Source: Trichuris trichiura (taxonomy: Eukaryota; Nematoda; Enoplea; Trichinellida; Trichuridae). Taken from it: a stretch of 64,000 nucleotides of DNA. The notes under the pieces were generated by a model. The model saw only the letters and a list, made by a program, of their open reading frames with translations, had not been told where the DNA came from and did not search any database. The stretch lies in the NCBI GenBank assembly GCA_037903355.1, contig JBAJFE010000025.1:868001-932000 (forward strand), read 5' to 3'. Shown piece after piece: positions 10,875-23,700 of this stretch (positions within the stretch are counted from its first letter, which is position 1; every line of letters begins with the position of its first letter). The position numbers and the translations under genes are program-made.

Positions 10875-13600
10875 ATATTAGAAGTAATTTATTAATATTT
10901 AAGGATAGCCTAACGTATGCGTGCTAGTATAATTGGAATGATAATAGGCTGACCCAATCATAAAATGCATGGCGATAAGCAACGGGTGGGGAAACAAAAA
11001 TTTACGATTGGACTTCATCATTTATGAAAACAAGGAGAAGATGAAAACTGAGCCCCATAAAAAACAGTAGTCAATTTTAGGAAATGGTGAAATCATAGTT
11101 TACGCAACAAAAAATACAAATGAAAAAAATAACTGCGTTATGAATAAACAAAAACGGAGAATCTAAAATTATTATTGCCGACGGAGGATTGCAATGGAAT
11201 CAACACGCAGCAAAAGTCGTGCAGTCCAAAATACTTTAAAACAAATGCATCTCAACATTAATTTCAATGAACCAAACAAACTGAAATATGGCTTTCCCTG
11301 CAAAGGGCGTAGTGCAAATTTGCTGTACGTGCGAAGGCGTACCTTCCAGAAATGTTTTCAAGCATATCTTGACTAGCGAAGAGACGAGGTTCGTTTGCTC
11401 GATCTTCATTCAACAGGACGCGTGCGCGTTGCAGATTTCGTTGGTGATTTGTTCGCTTGCTTGTAAACGCTAATTCAATGTGTTTTTTTTTTTAGTTAGA
11501 ATTACCACAATAAGTTGCAGTGCTCCTAAAAATTTTATTTCTGAGCAATAATAATAAACATTTGCAACAGGTAACAGTACTAGTATTTAATTATGCCATT
11601 CAAGGGATAGAGCAAGTCCATGAATTATCATTGTATCAGCACGCACATCGATACTGCGAACCATTCAGCAACAACTGCTTCTTAAATAGTAGTTTACTTC
11701 GGCAAAGCTTAAGTGCGTGCATATAGGAAGTTACTAATCAACTGCATTATGTCCACCTATTCTTGAGCGAGTTAGCTGACTGAAGGCTTTAAAGGTCACA
11801 TATCAGTACGCTATGCTGCGAATACATAAATTAGGCATATTGGGATAAGCCTTCATTAGCGTAGACTCAGAAAAGAACGTGTACTAAGTCATCCTCAGGC
11901 TATGACGGACCTAAAAGTCTAGAAAGTTGTTCTTCCTCTTTCGCATACAACTCACCAAAGTTGGCTCCATTACCGTGAGGCAGTAACATCTTTGACGGCC
12001 CTTAAACATCGCATTTTCTTCTTTGAATCTAACTTATAACGGGTTAATTACGGTAGGCCATGATTTCGGCCGCGCCCGTTTGTTAAAATTGCGCTTTGCA
12101 CCTTTTCACTGCTGGCCCAACTATCGACGAAGCGCCAAAGGAGCGCTACAGTTGCAAATAAAATTGTGAAACTTGCAGTCGATACTGCAACTGCCTGAAA
12201 ATAGTCCAAAGTTTGCTGTACGTGCGAAGGCGATACAACTTCCAGAAATGTTTTCAAGCATATCTGTGACTATTCCTGTCGTGCTACAGAGATTATTTCT
12301 ATACAAACGCGGAATCATAGCAATAGTTAAACAAAAATTTTAAAAACCCAAGTAACGCCAATTCCCGCAAAGTAAGCAACACATGAAGGAACGCAGACTC
12401 TCAGAAAATAAGCCAAAAGTTTCAACAGGCCATGCGTAACATTGCAATTTCCCACGAATCCGGAAAATAAGTTCAACCTCTGACGCATACTAAAGCTGAA
12501 TTCTATTGGCACTACATGATAAACACTAGTGCCTAGCGTCTTCTTCAACTGCTTATAATACTAACGCGATTCTTTTTTGCTCAAAGCTGAATGAGAGAAT
12601 ATTCAAGGACATTCGCCATTGGGCTGGGCAGAAAGGTCTCATTTTTGGGTTGCCGTTAAACTTAAAGAATAGCATACTAATTGTGAAGACTAATAATAGC
12701 GAGGAGCGAATTTTGTGCCATTGACTATCAAACAACATTTTTTATGTTTTCCCCACAAGGCGACATATCCTGGATTCAATGATATGTGAAGTTATTGCCC
12801 GGCAATTTCAGGTAGGTTTTGATGAAATTCTAATAGACGATGATCGACATGGCTCGTATGCTCCGAAGAACCGTTCACCAACACGCAACTACATATCGGA
12901 AAGATGCAATGACAGCGGGCAGACGAGCGAAAACGCCCAATAGCTAATAGGTCTGCGACACTAATGATCCTGAAAAGAACTAACCGCAATCAGTTGCGTA
13001 AACTGAATTTATTTACTTTATATAGCGCTGCACAAAAACAAGATTAAGTATCAAGATTCCTCTCTTTTGAAGTTGCTGGATTTTCCGCGCACGGCATTTT
13101 TATAATGTTTGAATCTCCTCTCAATCGGGGCAAGTCAACTACAGATAAGTTTGACAAAACGTGTGCACCGTGCTATTGCTATGAAACGTAAAAGCACAAT
13201 GTTGCAGCTTTCTTTTCTTAATGACTGCGCACCTCAAATTTGTGGGGAGAAATCTTCCTGTCCTAATAATTAGAAAATCTTATCTTAATAAAATCATAGG
13301 AACTGGGGAAATTCAGACAAGAGTGTACCTATCCTTGTCAGATTTAATACATTAACGGAAAAGCTGGGTAAAGCCTGATTACGAATCAGCTACGTCATTT
13401 TGAGAACTTAATGACGTCCCGGCTACGCCACGTCCTATTTTCCAGCCAACCAGTAGGCCCAAAATTGACCAATCAGAATTGGAGGGCACTAGCGCACGGG
13501 AACGTTCGCAGGGGGCGATGGAGTGAAAAGTTTGAGAACCTATGCATTACCTGAACAACTTTTTGGCAAGCACAGTTTATCTAACAAGATTTCACGAAAA
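10875..13600. other. Intergenic repeat DNA, no gene recognised
   Basis: Up to about 13045 this is a shortened, error-rich copy of 20720-23700 (block B). From 13045 to 13600 it is sequence not seen elsewhere in the window. Open frames are short and not conserved between the copies. Confidence 0.5.
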
Positions 13601-13609
13601 TGTGATGTC

Positions 13610-13808
13610 TTGGTACGGGACTATAAGTTTTCATAATGAAGTGCCTTTTTTACCGAATAAATGTCCCGTTATACGTAAAAATAACTTTAATCTCCGGAGC
13701 ATTCAGGTCACGACTGACCCGAAAGCTCCGGAAATTAGAGTTATTTTTACGTATAACGGGATATTTATTCGGTAAAAAAGGCACTTCAATATGAACAGGA
13801 TTTCACTG
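13610..13808. mobile_element. Foldback MITE with long hairpin
   Basis: Arms of about 82 nt centred near 13711 are almost perfectly complementary: 13629-13710 contains gaagtgccttttttaccg and ctccggagc, and 13712-13795 contains their complements. The right end reads ggatttcactg followed by TA, consistent with a CAGTGAAATCC terminal repeat and a TA target site. A partial relative lies in the cadherin intron at about 847-945. Confidence 0.75.
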
Positions 13809-14148
13809 TATAAATAACTTTTCCGCTATAATAGAAAAACCTGTCATGCCTGCTTACAATTAAACGGGTTTAACGTAACTCTATGCACGAAAACCTATAC
13901 ATCAGTTACAAAATATTCTATATTCGAACTCAACTTGGCAATGCTTTTATTTTTTAAAGTTAACTGTTAACATCGTTATTTTTAGAAGGGTCTCTAATAG
14001 TGTTTTTTGCAAGCAGCTAAACTGTACAGCAGGCTAAGTTTACCACTAAGGCATTTCTGCTACCGAACAATAAATGGTTAAAAGATAGGACATTTTTTTC
14101 GATAATAACTTCTGGGATACTCTTAAAAAGAAGAATAGTATTCCTCAC

Positions 14149-16293
14149 CGGAAGTGCGCCTGCTTGAATCGCTGTTCAATTCTTTTCTATGGCCTTCTTC
14201 TAAAAGTTGGCCAACGCAGTTATCTATACCGGTTAAGTCTTCGACGATTCGTTTGATTACTGAACGTACTGTGCGTGGTTCGACGGAAGCCATCCAATCT
14301 CTTGTCTCGGCACTTTTTACTAACATCTATGTATGCACAGACTGTTGCTTAGCTCGCTGAGCTGAATAGCAAACCTGTGAAAGTTGGAATCCTTCCAGCA
14401 TGACAAAACGGTCGAGTAGAGTTCGTGACAACGTTTCCAGATCTACTTTTAGTTGGGAATAATCTTTATCTTCAATAGGCTCATGTCGAAGCGCACATTG
14501 GTGTTCGTACAAATCAATTACTTTGTCAAAAATACTGCTGGCACAGTCGCTGCACATTTTGCACAAAATTAAAATCAACATTGTGCTGGTGGAGCTTCGC
14601 TCTTGACTTTCATTGCAGCATTGATTGCACGAGTGAACAATGTGCCGGAAAAATGGCAACAAAAAATCGCGTTTCAGAACGGATGCGAACTCTTCCGTGA
14701 AACCACTTTGCGTCAGAAAGCTCAAATCGGTGGCAACAAAATGGAACAACGCCGCGAAAGAAGTTTTCACATTGGCTAGCAAAGCATTTTCCATTGTCAA
14801 CAAGGCGGTAGCCAATGGTTGTTCCACATTTCCACTTTTCTCATTTCCGCCTACGCGCAATGCCAACGGTTTGTGCTGAACAATATACCTTTTGCAATCG
14901 TTCAACGATTGCTGAAACAAAAGTTGTAACATTAACTTGACCAAGCTGAAATGCTACCTCAAACGAGTCATTCGCACTTTGGTTAACCAAGTGAATTTGC
15001 TGCCAAGCAGTCGACTTGATCAATTCCATGGCGGCACTTTGAACTTGCGCTTTTAAAGGCAATACTTGTTCAATGGCAAGCAGTCTTCTGTAAAACCTAT
15101 CCAACGCTCGCGCCATCAAAAATCCACTTTCGGTCGTAAAAACTTTCGTCGAAAACTTTTCCTTACAGTGAGCAATATACTCTATTAGCAATTGAGATAT
15201 TTGGTCAATAAGTTCCGACTGGTCAACATCGTTGAAAATGCTACGCCACGACGTGATCACAAGTGAAACATTACCCAGAAATGTACTGCATACGGTATCA
15301 ACAAAATGGAGTACGTCCGAGGAGGTCATCTCTTGGTCAGATGCCTGAAATAAGTCAAATGCGTAATACACAAAAAAAATACTTAATACCTATTTGAAAA
15401 CTACACTCGAGGACGCTTAGACTTAGCTTACCTGAGTGTCGTCCAATTCTTGGCGGAGACAGGCGAATGAAGACTTTAAATAATCGCCAGCAAGTGCCGA
15501 TGGTTGTTCGCCCAATTTGATTAATAATTCTACATGTGATAACAATTCCTGGCCTGACAGGATTTTCGAGTGAAATTCTTCCAAAAGATGGTCTTTTAGA
15601 TTCGCTATTATGGTATTTGTCTCGACGTAGAGTGATTGCAAAGCCTGCACATCCTTGAACTGTTCAAAAGCGTCTTTGTATTGCTGGTATGCATGCACCG
15701 CTGCCGCGTAATCCGTTGCTTGAATATAGCTTTGCAATGTTGACGGAAAAGAGAACAAAAATTGAAGATGTTTCACTATAGCCTTGACGCGAGACAAACG
15801 CTGAAAATAAGCACATACCGTCACTTTTACAGTATCTTCAGCCGTACAAAACTACAAGTCTCTATTGTAGAATTAAAATCTCGCGCGCGCGCGATTAATT
15901 AAACGAGAAAAAACGCTCACGCTATCGTACTTCCATTTCTTTTCTTTTCTGGACAAGTTCCGACGATAGGGAATTGGAACTTTTCGTGATGGTGTCCATG
16001 CTTTCCATCAGATTTTCCATTTCGCCTTCCATTCGTATAAAATCCTGACGCATACTTCTCACCGTATCCGTCGCCGTGATAAATTTGTTGTAATTTTCGT
16101 ACACCAACGTCTGCATGTCCAAGTCCAGCGACTTCAGCTGCTGCGTCAAGTTGTGCTCGCGATTCATCAACTCCTGCAAACTTTCCTCGTGCACAATTTT
16201 TCTAATGTACATTTCGGAATTGAAGTTCGAGTTATCGATGTTCAAACAGTCGCTGCCTGAAGTTCCAACGTTGTAGGCCTTTTCGTCTGTCAT
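14149..16293 (-). CDS. VPS51: VPS51, subunit of GARP/EARP tethering complexes (3' end not found)
   Basis: VPS51 is the small-coil subunit that, with VPS52-54 or VPS50, tethers endosome-derived vesicles to the trans-Golgi or recycling endosome. Exons 15931-16293, 15432-15800, 14958-15344, 14375-14911 and 14149-14326 join in phase (611 codons so far). The family core near the N-terminus is clear: [18 protein letters not shown], then [17 protein letters not shown] and [13 protein letters not shown]. The [12 protein letters not shown] block, the middle ALDRFYRRL and the late segment [19 protein letters not shown] with [11 protein letters not shown] and SDSSRRTS all match VPS51. The last exon ends at a GTGAGG donor (14148), but the final roughly 170-200 residues expected for the family are not recognisable before the block edge at 14034, so the gene is probably truncated by the duplication. 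The start at 16293 is the first in-frame Met; the frame is open upstream. Confidence 0.8.
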
Positions 16294-16710
16294 TAGATTG
16301 CAAATTTCGACCGTTTTGACGTTTACAGTATGAAACAATATTTTCAGGTACTCAAAACGCGTATCTGCATGCGCATCAGCTTAACCGTTTCGTCCGCTTG
16401 CGCCAACCCTTGATGCAGCTGTATCTTTGCTTAATTTTTTAACATCGCATGATGCAAGTTTTTGCACTGAGATAAGAACGTAACTATACGTTCAAAAGCG
16501 TTAATGCGTTTCGTACGTACGGACTAAGAATTTAACTTCTTATCATTTTACACAATCGCTTGCCTTTCGATGTCAATATCTTTGTTAGACGCAATTTTAC
16601 CGCACAGCTGAACCATGTTTAGACGTTTCCTCGTCAGTAACGTTTAATAGTAGATGAGATTATTTGACCAGTAGTAACCTTATCTAAGACGAAATCGGCT
16701 TTCAAAGTGT
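16294..16710 (-). other. Gap between THOC6 and VPS51 with coding-like fragments
   Basis: Two stretches look coding but could not be assigned. About 16640-16710 reads DTLKADFVLDKVTTG with a continuation, and about 16355-16430 reads LHQGLAQADETVKLMRMQ and ends near a GT donor whose intron could join at the acceptor 16292. They may be extra 5' exons of VPS51 or a small separate gene. In block A the same region is altered, so conservation cannot be judged. Confidence 0.25.
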
Positions 16711-18402
16711 CTACCAAGAGCTTAACATAAAGCCGCTGTGTCCGAAATAATTGTACATACACACAGTCTCTCCAGAACCGCAACAGGCAAGAAGCTGCAG
16801 AAGGCCAAAATTGAAAAAATTAAGATTTCCTGAAAGCAACTTACCTCTGTACTATCAGCTTCTGGATCCGCACAACAAATATCGTAAATGCAAAAACATG
16901 GAGTGCCTATCTTCTCGAGCAAATCGCCGTTTAGGGTCCAGCGGTAAGTGCGGCCGTCCGAACCGCCAGTGAAGAACTGGAAAAAATGGCAACCTACTTT
17001 TTAAGAAAAATTGATCACTTACGAATTCCTTCTGCCGCGACGCGGCATACCACTCCACATCGCTATCTTCCAAAGGCTTCAACAACTCAAAACTGCCGAG
17101 ATACCAAACTCCCAATCCTGCTCCTCCTCCACAAATCTAAAAAACTGACCGTATTAAAGAGCAATACAACTGACGCGTATACAAACAGTTCGGCATTACC
17201 ATAAACTCTTTGTAGGTGGTAATACAACCTATCCAATCTCCAAGGTCTGTACGCTGGCATCCCGTAAGGTGCGGCTGCATTGTTGCCACGCTTTGTGCTG
17301 ATCGTTCGTCTATAATTCGGGATTCGTTCCTCACTGCGCAGAATTAAGCCACTAAATTGCTAACCAAAGCACTTGACACATCCGTCTTCACCTCCGGATA
17401 GAACCATCCCACTGTCATGAACGGCAAGACAATGAATATAATTAGTATGTTCCTTCCTTTGGGACCGAATCTTCGATGTTTCTAAGTCCCAACTGTAGAC
17501 AATACAATCGCCGCCAGCTGAGTACAGGCAATTGGGTTTCTTTGGCAAAAAGATGACTTAACTTCATGGCATAAACAACATAGCTTTTTACCTGAGCATC
17601 AAAAGCTAATGCATTGACTTCAAGAGGGCAGCATGGCGACGATGGTACGCTTTCAGACCGCAGAATGTTAAGACACTTAGGGCGGTGTTCTATGATATCA
17701 TCCCAATGGTAGATAAAAACATCGCCATTATAGGTGCCGCTGTAATAAAGGCATCAACAGTGATATGAATGGACCAGGAAAAAATTGAAGCTCTTCTTTC
17801 GTAATTTAACTTAAGTCATAAGGTGTTGTCGGCATGAACTGATTACAGATTGTATTTCGTGAAAGTTATTCAACAGTATGAATGTAAGCAGAGCATACCA
17901 GCACAACAGATCTCCGACACTTTGCAGCGCGTAAATGGGACCATTGCAAACTGAAAAAGCAAAATATTCCTAACGTCATCGAACAACAGTTTGCTAACGC
18001 TGACACAACTCTGTTTACCGTTAGAAACGGTAACTATTTAGGATCAATTTTAAATATTCACTAACGAAATTTACTTCGCCGATCTGACTCGCGCCAGAAA
18101 GATTAATGAACTTGCAAACTGTTAATTCATACGGTAACAATTTTTTAAAAGCGAGAATATACCACGAAATTTAAAAGGTTCCGCCTGGGCGCTATCTTCT
18201 CCGGACTCGTTGCTTTCAATTGCACAGACGCTGCAAATTAGCGATCGCAAAGTGGTTTCAGAGTAACATTGAGCAAAACAGCTTACTCAAACACTAACAA
18301 ATAGCCGTAACGGTTGCAGCAAACCAAGTGAGTTGCATTGGCCGAAAAAACGGCACCGAAGGTCGTATTGTAATAACGTTTAATGCCTGCCGAGGCTACC
18401 AT
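16711..18402 (-). CDS. THOC6: THOC6, WD40 subunit of the THO/TREX mRNA export complex
   Basis: Nine exons: 18287-18402, 18163-18230, 17899-17950, 17592-17739, 17365-17539, 17200-17333, 17023-17136, 16845-16976, 16711-16794. They join in frame to 340 codons, about the length known for animal THOC6. Matching landmarks in order: FGAVFSANATHLVCC near the N-terminus, VCNGPIYALQSVGDLL, EVNALAF, SAGGDCIVYSWDLET, HTNYIHCLAVHDSG, LSGGEDG, GDWIGCITT, CGGGAGLGVWYL, FTGGSDGRTYRW and a short C-terminus ending in LSSW. THOC6 couples transcription and splicing to nuclear mRNA export. Stop TAG at 16711-16713. The gene lies head-to-tail upstream of VPS51, with about 420 bp between. A second acceptor-donor pair (18075-18118) is open but skipping it gives the better protein match. 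Confidence 0.88.
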
Positions 18403-20530
18403 TGCCTTCCAACAAGCGAGAGGATGTCAGTTGATCCTTTGGTAAACAGTGACTGAACAAACCAGCGGAAAAAAGCCTAAAAAAAGAACACACCGACTAA
18501 ACTCAGCAATTAGAGCGAATATAGCTGAAATCTGGATAGCACTTAAGCAGGAAAAAAATAAGCTAGAAGACAACAACAAGTTTTGTACATAAGGCAAGCA
18601 TTATCACGTGACCTGAATATTCATTCATACACCAGTTACTTTCAGCTTTGGAATAGGACCTTTAGGACATGGTAAGGTATTTAGCTCTGTTATCTCTGGC
18701 AAAAAACCTTTATTGACCCACTTAGATTGAGAAGAAGAATGCAAGCTCGTTTGTGTTATGTTTTGAGTGAATTCAATATTCTCATCTACAGAAAGTTATT
18801 TTATTTTTTATGCATTTACTTAGTTATTTTGTTCTAATCTTTTTGTAGTGGTATTTTCAGTCCGTTTTTTATTAACCTTTATTCTATAAACGTTTAATGC
18901 GAAGCTTTCGGGCCTCGCCGTGGCCCGTCAACAGCGCTATGTGCGCCGCCCGTCGGGTCGGTCATTATGTTAGCAAGCCGCTCCGTCCGACCGACCTTGG
19001 CGGGAACCTCAACCGTCAGGTCTATCTTGACCCGTCGGGGCTTTCTCCTACTCAGTCAGTCAGATTTTGCGGTGAGTACCCAACCAACATTCCACGACGG
19101 CGGCACACTAACAAAAGAGGAGCAACGAGCAAACAAACAACGTATACCCGTCCGTTTTGAACGAACGGGTTTTAAACTCTCTTCTTTCCCGCCATTCCGT
19201 CTGCTTTTTTTCCGTTCTTCGTTGTCCTCTTTCTTTCGTGCCCGCTTGGACTCAGATTTTGTTTTCCTTTTTCTTTTCATTATTTTAAGATTAGAACAAA
19301 ATTTCTACACGCCCGTTACAAAAAAAGAAAAACATTTACTTGGTAATAGTAATAAACAGAAGCAACGGAAAATAGATTAGACAGCATAACTTTAAAAATG
19401 CGGAAAGATACGTTTAAAAATAACTAATAGAACCTGCAAATCACTTTAAAACCAGTAAGCAAGCATCGCTACATGTGTGTTCACATTTTAACAGCCTGCG
19501 TCGTCGTCGCGTGCTCGCTCGGTTCATCCGGCGAGGAGCGGCTGGCGATGGACGCAACACTTTCACGGTACAGTTTCTATGGCGGTGATCTCTCGATGTC
19601 TTATTATTAACAACATTGATGCGAAGGCAAAGAAAAAGGTTATGAGAATAAACTGGCAGAGGAAAAGGTTAGTCACGCTTTCCAATTAATAATTCTTCAA
19701 GTAGCAATGCTTTCAGCGTTATTTAAAAAATTTGCGTGCAAACATGAAGAGCAATGAATATTCATTCAAGCGTCAAGCGGATACATGGAACAAAAACATA
19801 GCATTCCAAGCATTGAGGAAACGATCACACAAGTAAGAAATATAATCAGGCAAATTCCCGCTTCTAGCAAATACTGCCCCAACAGTTTATTGCAGGCTAT
19901 GAAAACAAAGAAACAGGAGAGTTAACACGTATAAAACAAAGCCACGTTTCCGCTTGATGGAACAACAAATAGCTGTACAAGTTCGTCCAGCGCTAATCTC
20001 ATACTACTCATAGTTTTTCGCTTGCCCTCCTCTTTAATCATCGCTCGAACAAATGCATTACTTGTTGATGCATTCATATTTGCAGAGATAAAAAATCTGC
20101 AAAGTCAATTGCGCAGTAGTTTCAATTTTAAGGTGCCACGTAAAAAACTTCCTTTGACGTCATGCCGTTCAATACATCTTAACACAATGCTGTCTACTCG
20201 ATGGGTTAATCATTTTTAGCTAATGACGTTCCCCTCGTCTGAAAAGACTTGTAGATAACAGTATATCTTTTTCTAACAGCGTAAATACAATGCCCTGGCT
20301 GTCTTATTAATACAATACTACGCAAGGTACATAATCAACTTCAAACAAAATATGGCGTTTTATGAGAAGTATTAATAAAAGGTTACGTAACAGTGTGCCT
20401 CCTGCTCATAATCAGCAGAAAGCAACAGCAAGTTCATTAAACTGCAGCGTAATCACGTACCATGCGAACAATGGGTTCATTACCCTATTTGAGCTCAGGC
20501 AAATGACAGGAACCCCAGCGCTTTATAATA

Positions 20531-20716
20531 CAGTAGAACCTCCATACGTTGACCACCCAAGGGACCGGGAAAAACTGGTCAACATAGAAGGTGGTCAACA
20601 TAAGGGGCTGTAGGTATATTATATTATTAACGTGCGGACCAACCAAGTAGTCAAAATTTGGTCAACTTAGGGAGGTGCTCGACATAGAGAGGTGGTCAAC
20701 TTCGCAGGTTCTACTG
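20531..20716. mobile_element. Pogo/Tigger-type MITE, duplicate copy
   Basis: Same element as 10685-10870 with identical CAGTAGAACCT ends; it was copied with the block duplication. Confidence 0.75.
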
Positions 20717-20719
20717 CAA

Positions 20720-23700
20720 TATATTAAGATTTTGTAATTTATTAATATTTAAGGAATAGCCATTAACGTATGCGGAATAAGGAACGGAGCATAGTGCGGA
20801 AAAAAGGAAAAAAGAAAACCAATGTTAACAGAAACCATAACGAAATGAATATTCATCAAAACATTGCAACTGAGAACAGCGACGCAATAATAGTTCCAAA
20901 AAAAGTTTCTGACGAAACGATTAATCTCTAAAGCATGGAACAAACGCAACATGAAAAACGCATGGCGATAAGCAACGAAAAATAGAAACAAAAAAATTAC
21001 GATTGGACTTACATCAAAATATGAAAATGAAGCCAGAAGATGAAAACTGAGCCCCATTAAAAAACATGTAGTCAATCATTAGGAAATAAGTGAAATCATA
21101 ATTTACGCAACAAAAAATACAATGAAAAAAATAACTGCGTTATGAATAAACAAAAACGGAGAATCTAAAATTATTATTGCCGACGGAGGATTGCAATGGA
21201 ATCAACACGCAGCAAAAGTCGTGCAGTCCAAAATACTTTAAAACAAATGCATCTCAACATTAACTTTCAATGCAACCAAACAAACTGAAAATGAAACTTT
21301 CCCTGAAAGGCGCGCAGGCATGCACAATGCCATTACAGAAGGGCGGTCCGTGAAATGTTTATGCAGCGAAGCTTTCAGGAATCGTTTGCTCACGTCTTCA
21401 AAGCAACAGGACTACGTGCGCGTTGCAGATGAGAACGAACGATTCTGCAAAGCTTCGCTAAATAAACACTCTACAGCAAATAATGTTTTTGTTTTTGTTA
21501 GTTACAATGAGAAACACATAGGTTACAGTGCTCTGTAAATGTCAGTGATTACCTGAGCAATAATAATAAACAATTGTAACAGGTAACAGTACTCCTATTT
21601 AATTATGCCGTTCAAGGGATAGAGCAAGTCCATGAATTATCATTGCATCAGCATGCACATCGATACTGCGAACTATTGAGCAACAACTGCTTCTCAAATA
21701 TACCCGTTTCGACTTTGGCAAAGTTCCTAAGTGCTGTCGTATACCTGTAAGTTACTATTTCAACTGCCCTTATGTCCATCTATTGTTGAAGCGAGTCTGA
21801 CATAACAACTTCAATAAAGGTGCACATAATGTATAGCTAGTGACTGCGAAGTGCACATAACTTAAGACGTCATATTGTGGACACTCACGTCCCCTCATCA
21901 GCGTGAGAAGAAAAGGGCCGTTACTACCCTCATCCTCTCGCGCTGATGACGGTACCTAAAAGTCTCCGAAAGTTCCGTCTAATCTTCCTTTTTCTGATAC
22001 CTTAACAACCAAAGTTGGCCAATCATACCGTACGATATAGTAACGAAAACCTACATGCCCATTAAAAAACATCGCATTTTCAAAAACACCAAACATTTTG
22101 ATGTCTTTGAATACGTAGCATCTTATAACGGGTTAATAAGCTTTCACGGTAGGCCATGATTTCGGCCGCGCCCGTTTGTTAAAATTGATTTTATTTCGCT
22201 TTGCACCTTTTCTGCCTACTGCTGGCCCACTCCTCCGCCATTGCTATCGGTGAGGACAGGCGGGAAGTAGGCTCAAAAGCTCTTAAACAAAATCAAGTCA
22301 ACTTTAACAAACGAGCGCTACAGGGATCAAGGTCTACCATAGACATTTTAACAAATTTAAAATTGCCTTCACTGAAACTTGACGGCTGTACAGCATGACT
22401 GCGGCGACATACCGCTGAAAGGGACGCTAATTTACAATATTTATGTAGCCTGAAAATCATTTTTTTAATGCGCAAATATATGTCACTCTATAAGTTAGAT
22501 TCAACAGCGAATTGTTAAAAGAACCTGCGAATCACTTTAAATTATCTGTCACCTGACGTTCACTAGTCAGTATCACCTTCATTATTGCCGTGTGCGGCGC
22601 AGCTGCCAGTTGGCTGGTTGAACAACTGAGCGGCGGACGACGAGCAGCATATAACCATTTGCGACAATGGTTCTATGCAGCTCGTACGCTGCCACAGTAT
22701 TGGTGCCACTGTTCCACAGAAGAAGAAGTGGAGAAGAGCAGAGAAGCTACGGGTTAGTGCAAACTGTGCATGAAAAACACGGTCTTACTACATGCCATGC
22801 TTTCAGCATTCTCAAACAAACCTCACTCAACCGTTTTGTTCAATGATTATGCATTCTCAACTACCAAGCGCGGAAGACATAGCGGATAGGGTAAACAAAA
22901 ACAAATAACATAACCCAAGTAGAGAACAATTTGGCGCACAAGTAAGCAACACGAAGAAGCAACGCAATTCTCTCACCAAATAATACCGAAATAGTTTATT
23001 GCAGGCCATGCGCTAACATTGCAATTTCCCACGAATCTCGGAGGAAAGAAGTTCAACCTAATGAACGCATACTAAAAGCTGAAGTTCTATTCGTTTTCAC
23101 ATGATCAAACAACTAGGTGCCTAAGCGTCTTCTTCAATTGCCTATAATACTACTAATGATTCTTCATTTGCTCAAATGCTTAATGAGAGCAAATAACAAC
23201 TTAAGTTCGCCGAGGTGGGCTGGGCAGAAAGGTCTCATTTAATGGGTCTACCGTTTGAAGCTTCAAAAGAATAGCACTACTTAACTGTGACTTACTAATA
23301 ATAGCGTAGACGCGACATCCGACTGTCATTATAACATCAATTAACATTTTATTATGTCACTCCGCCATAAGTGCTTCATATACCTGACGTTCAATGATAT
23401 GTGAAGTGATTGTTGCGACCCATGAATTTCAGATATTGTTTTGACAGAAATTCTAATAAACGTTTATGATCGACTCCTGCTCGTAGTGCTCACGGAAGAG
23501 CAGCTATTCATACAGTAATCATGCAAGCATACATATCGCGAAAGATGCCAAAAATGACAGGCGGGCAGACGAGCGAAAATGCGCAATATTAATAGGTCTG
23601 CGCATACTGCATGAAAACTCTGATGTAACTATCCGCAATCAGCCTGCGCAAATTTGCAATTTATTTACGAATATATTCGCGCTGTACAATAAACAAGCGG

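Larger units (their letters stand above)
4712..13045. repeat. Tandem duplication block A (copy of block B)
   Basis: From 4712 the sequence matches 14034 onward. The offset is 9322 bp at the VPS51 end, 9835 bp at THOC6 and 9846 bp near 10200, so A has lost about 500 bp relative to B between 6290 and 7620. Stretches 4712-6290, 7640-9620 and 9735-10875 are nearly identical to B. Stretches 6290-7620, 9630-9730 and 10880-13045 are recognisable but shortened and scrambled. The left junction is abrupt at ggctaagtttaccac. Homology fades after about 13045. Confidence 0.85.

Noticed and set aside
18075..18118. Apparent extra THOC6 exon (CKFINLSGASQIGE)
   Set aside because: Including it breaks the phase of the next exon; skipping it gives an in-frame 340-codon protein matching the family.
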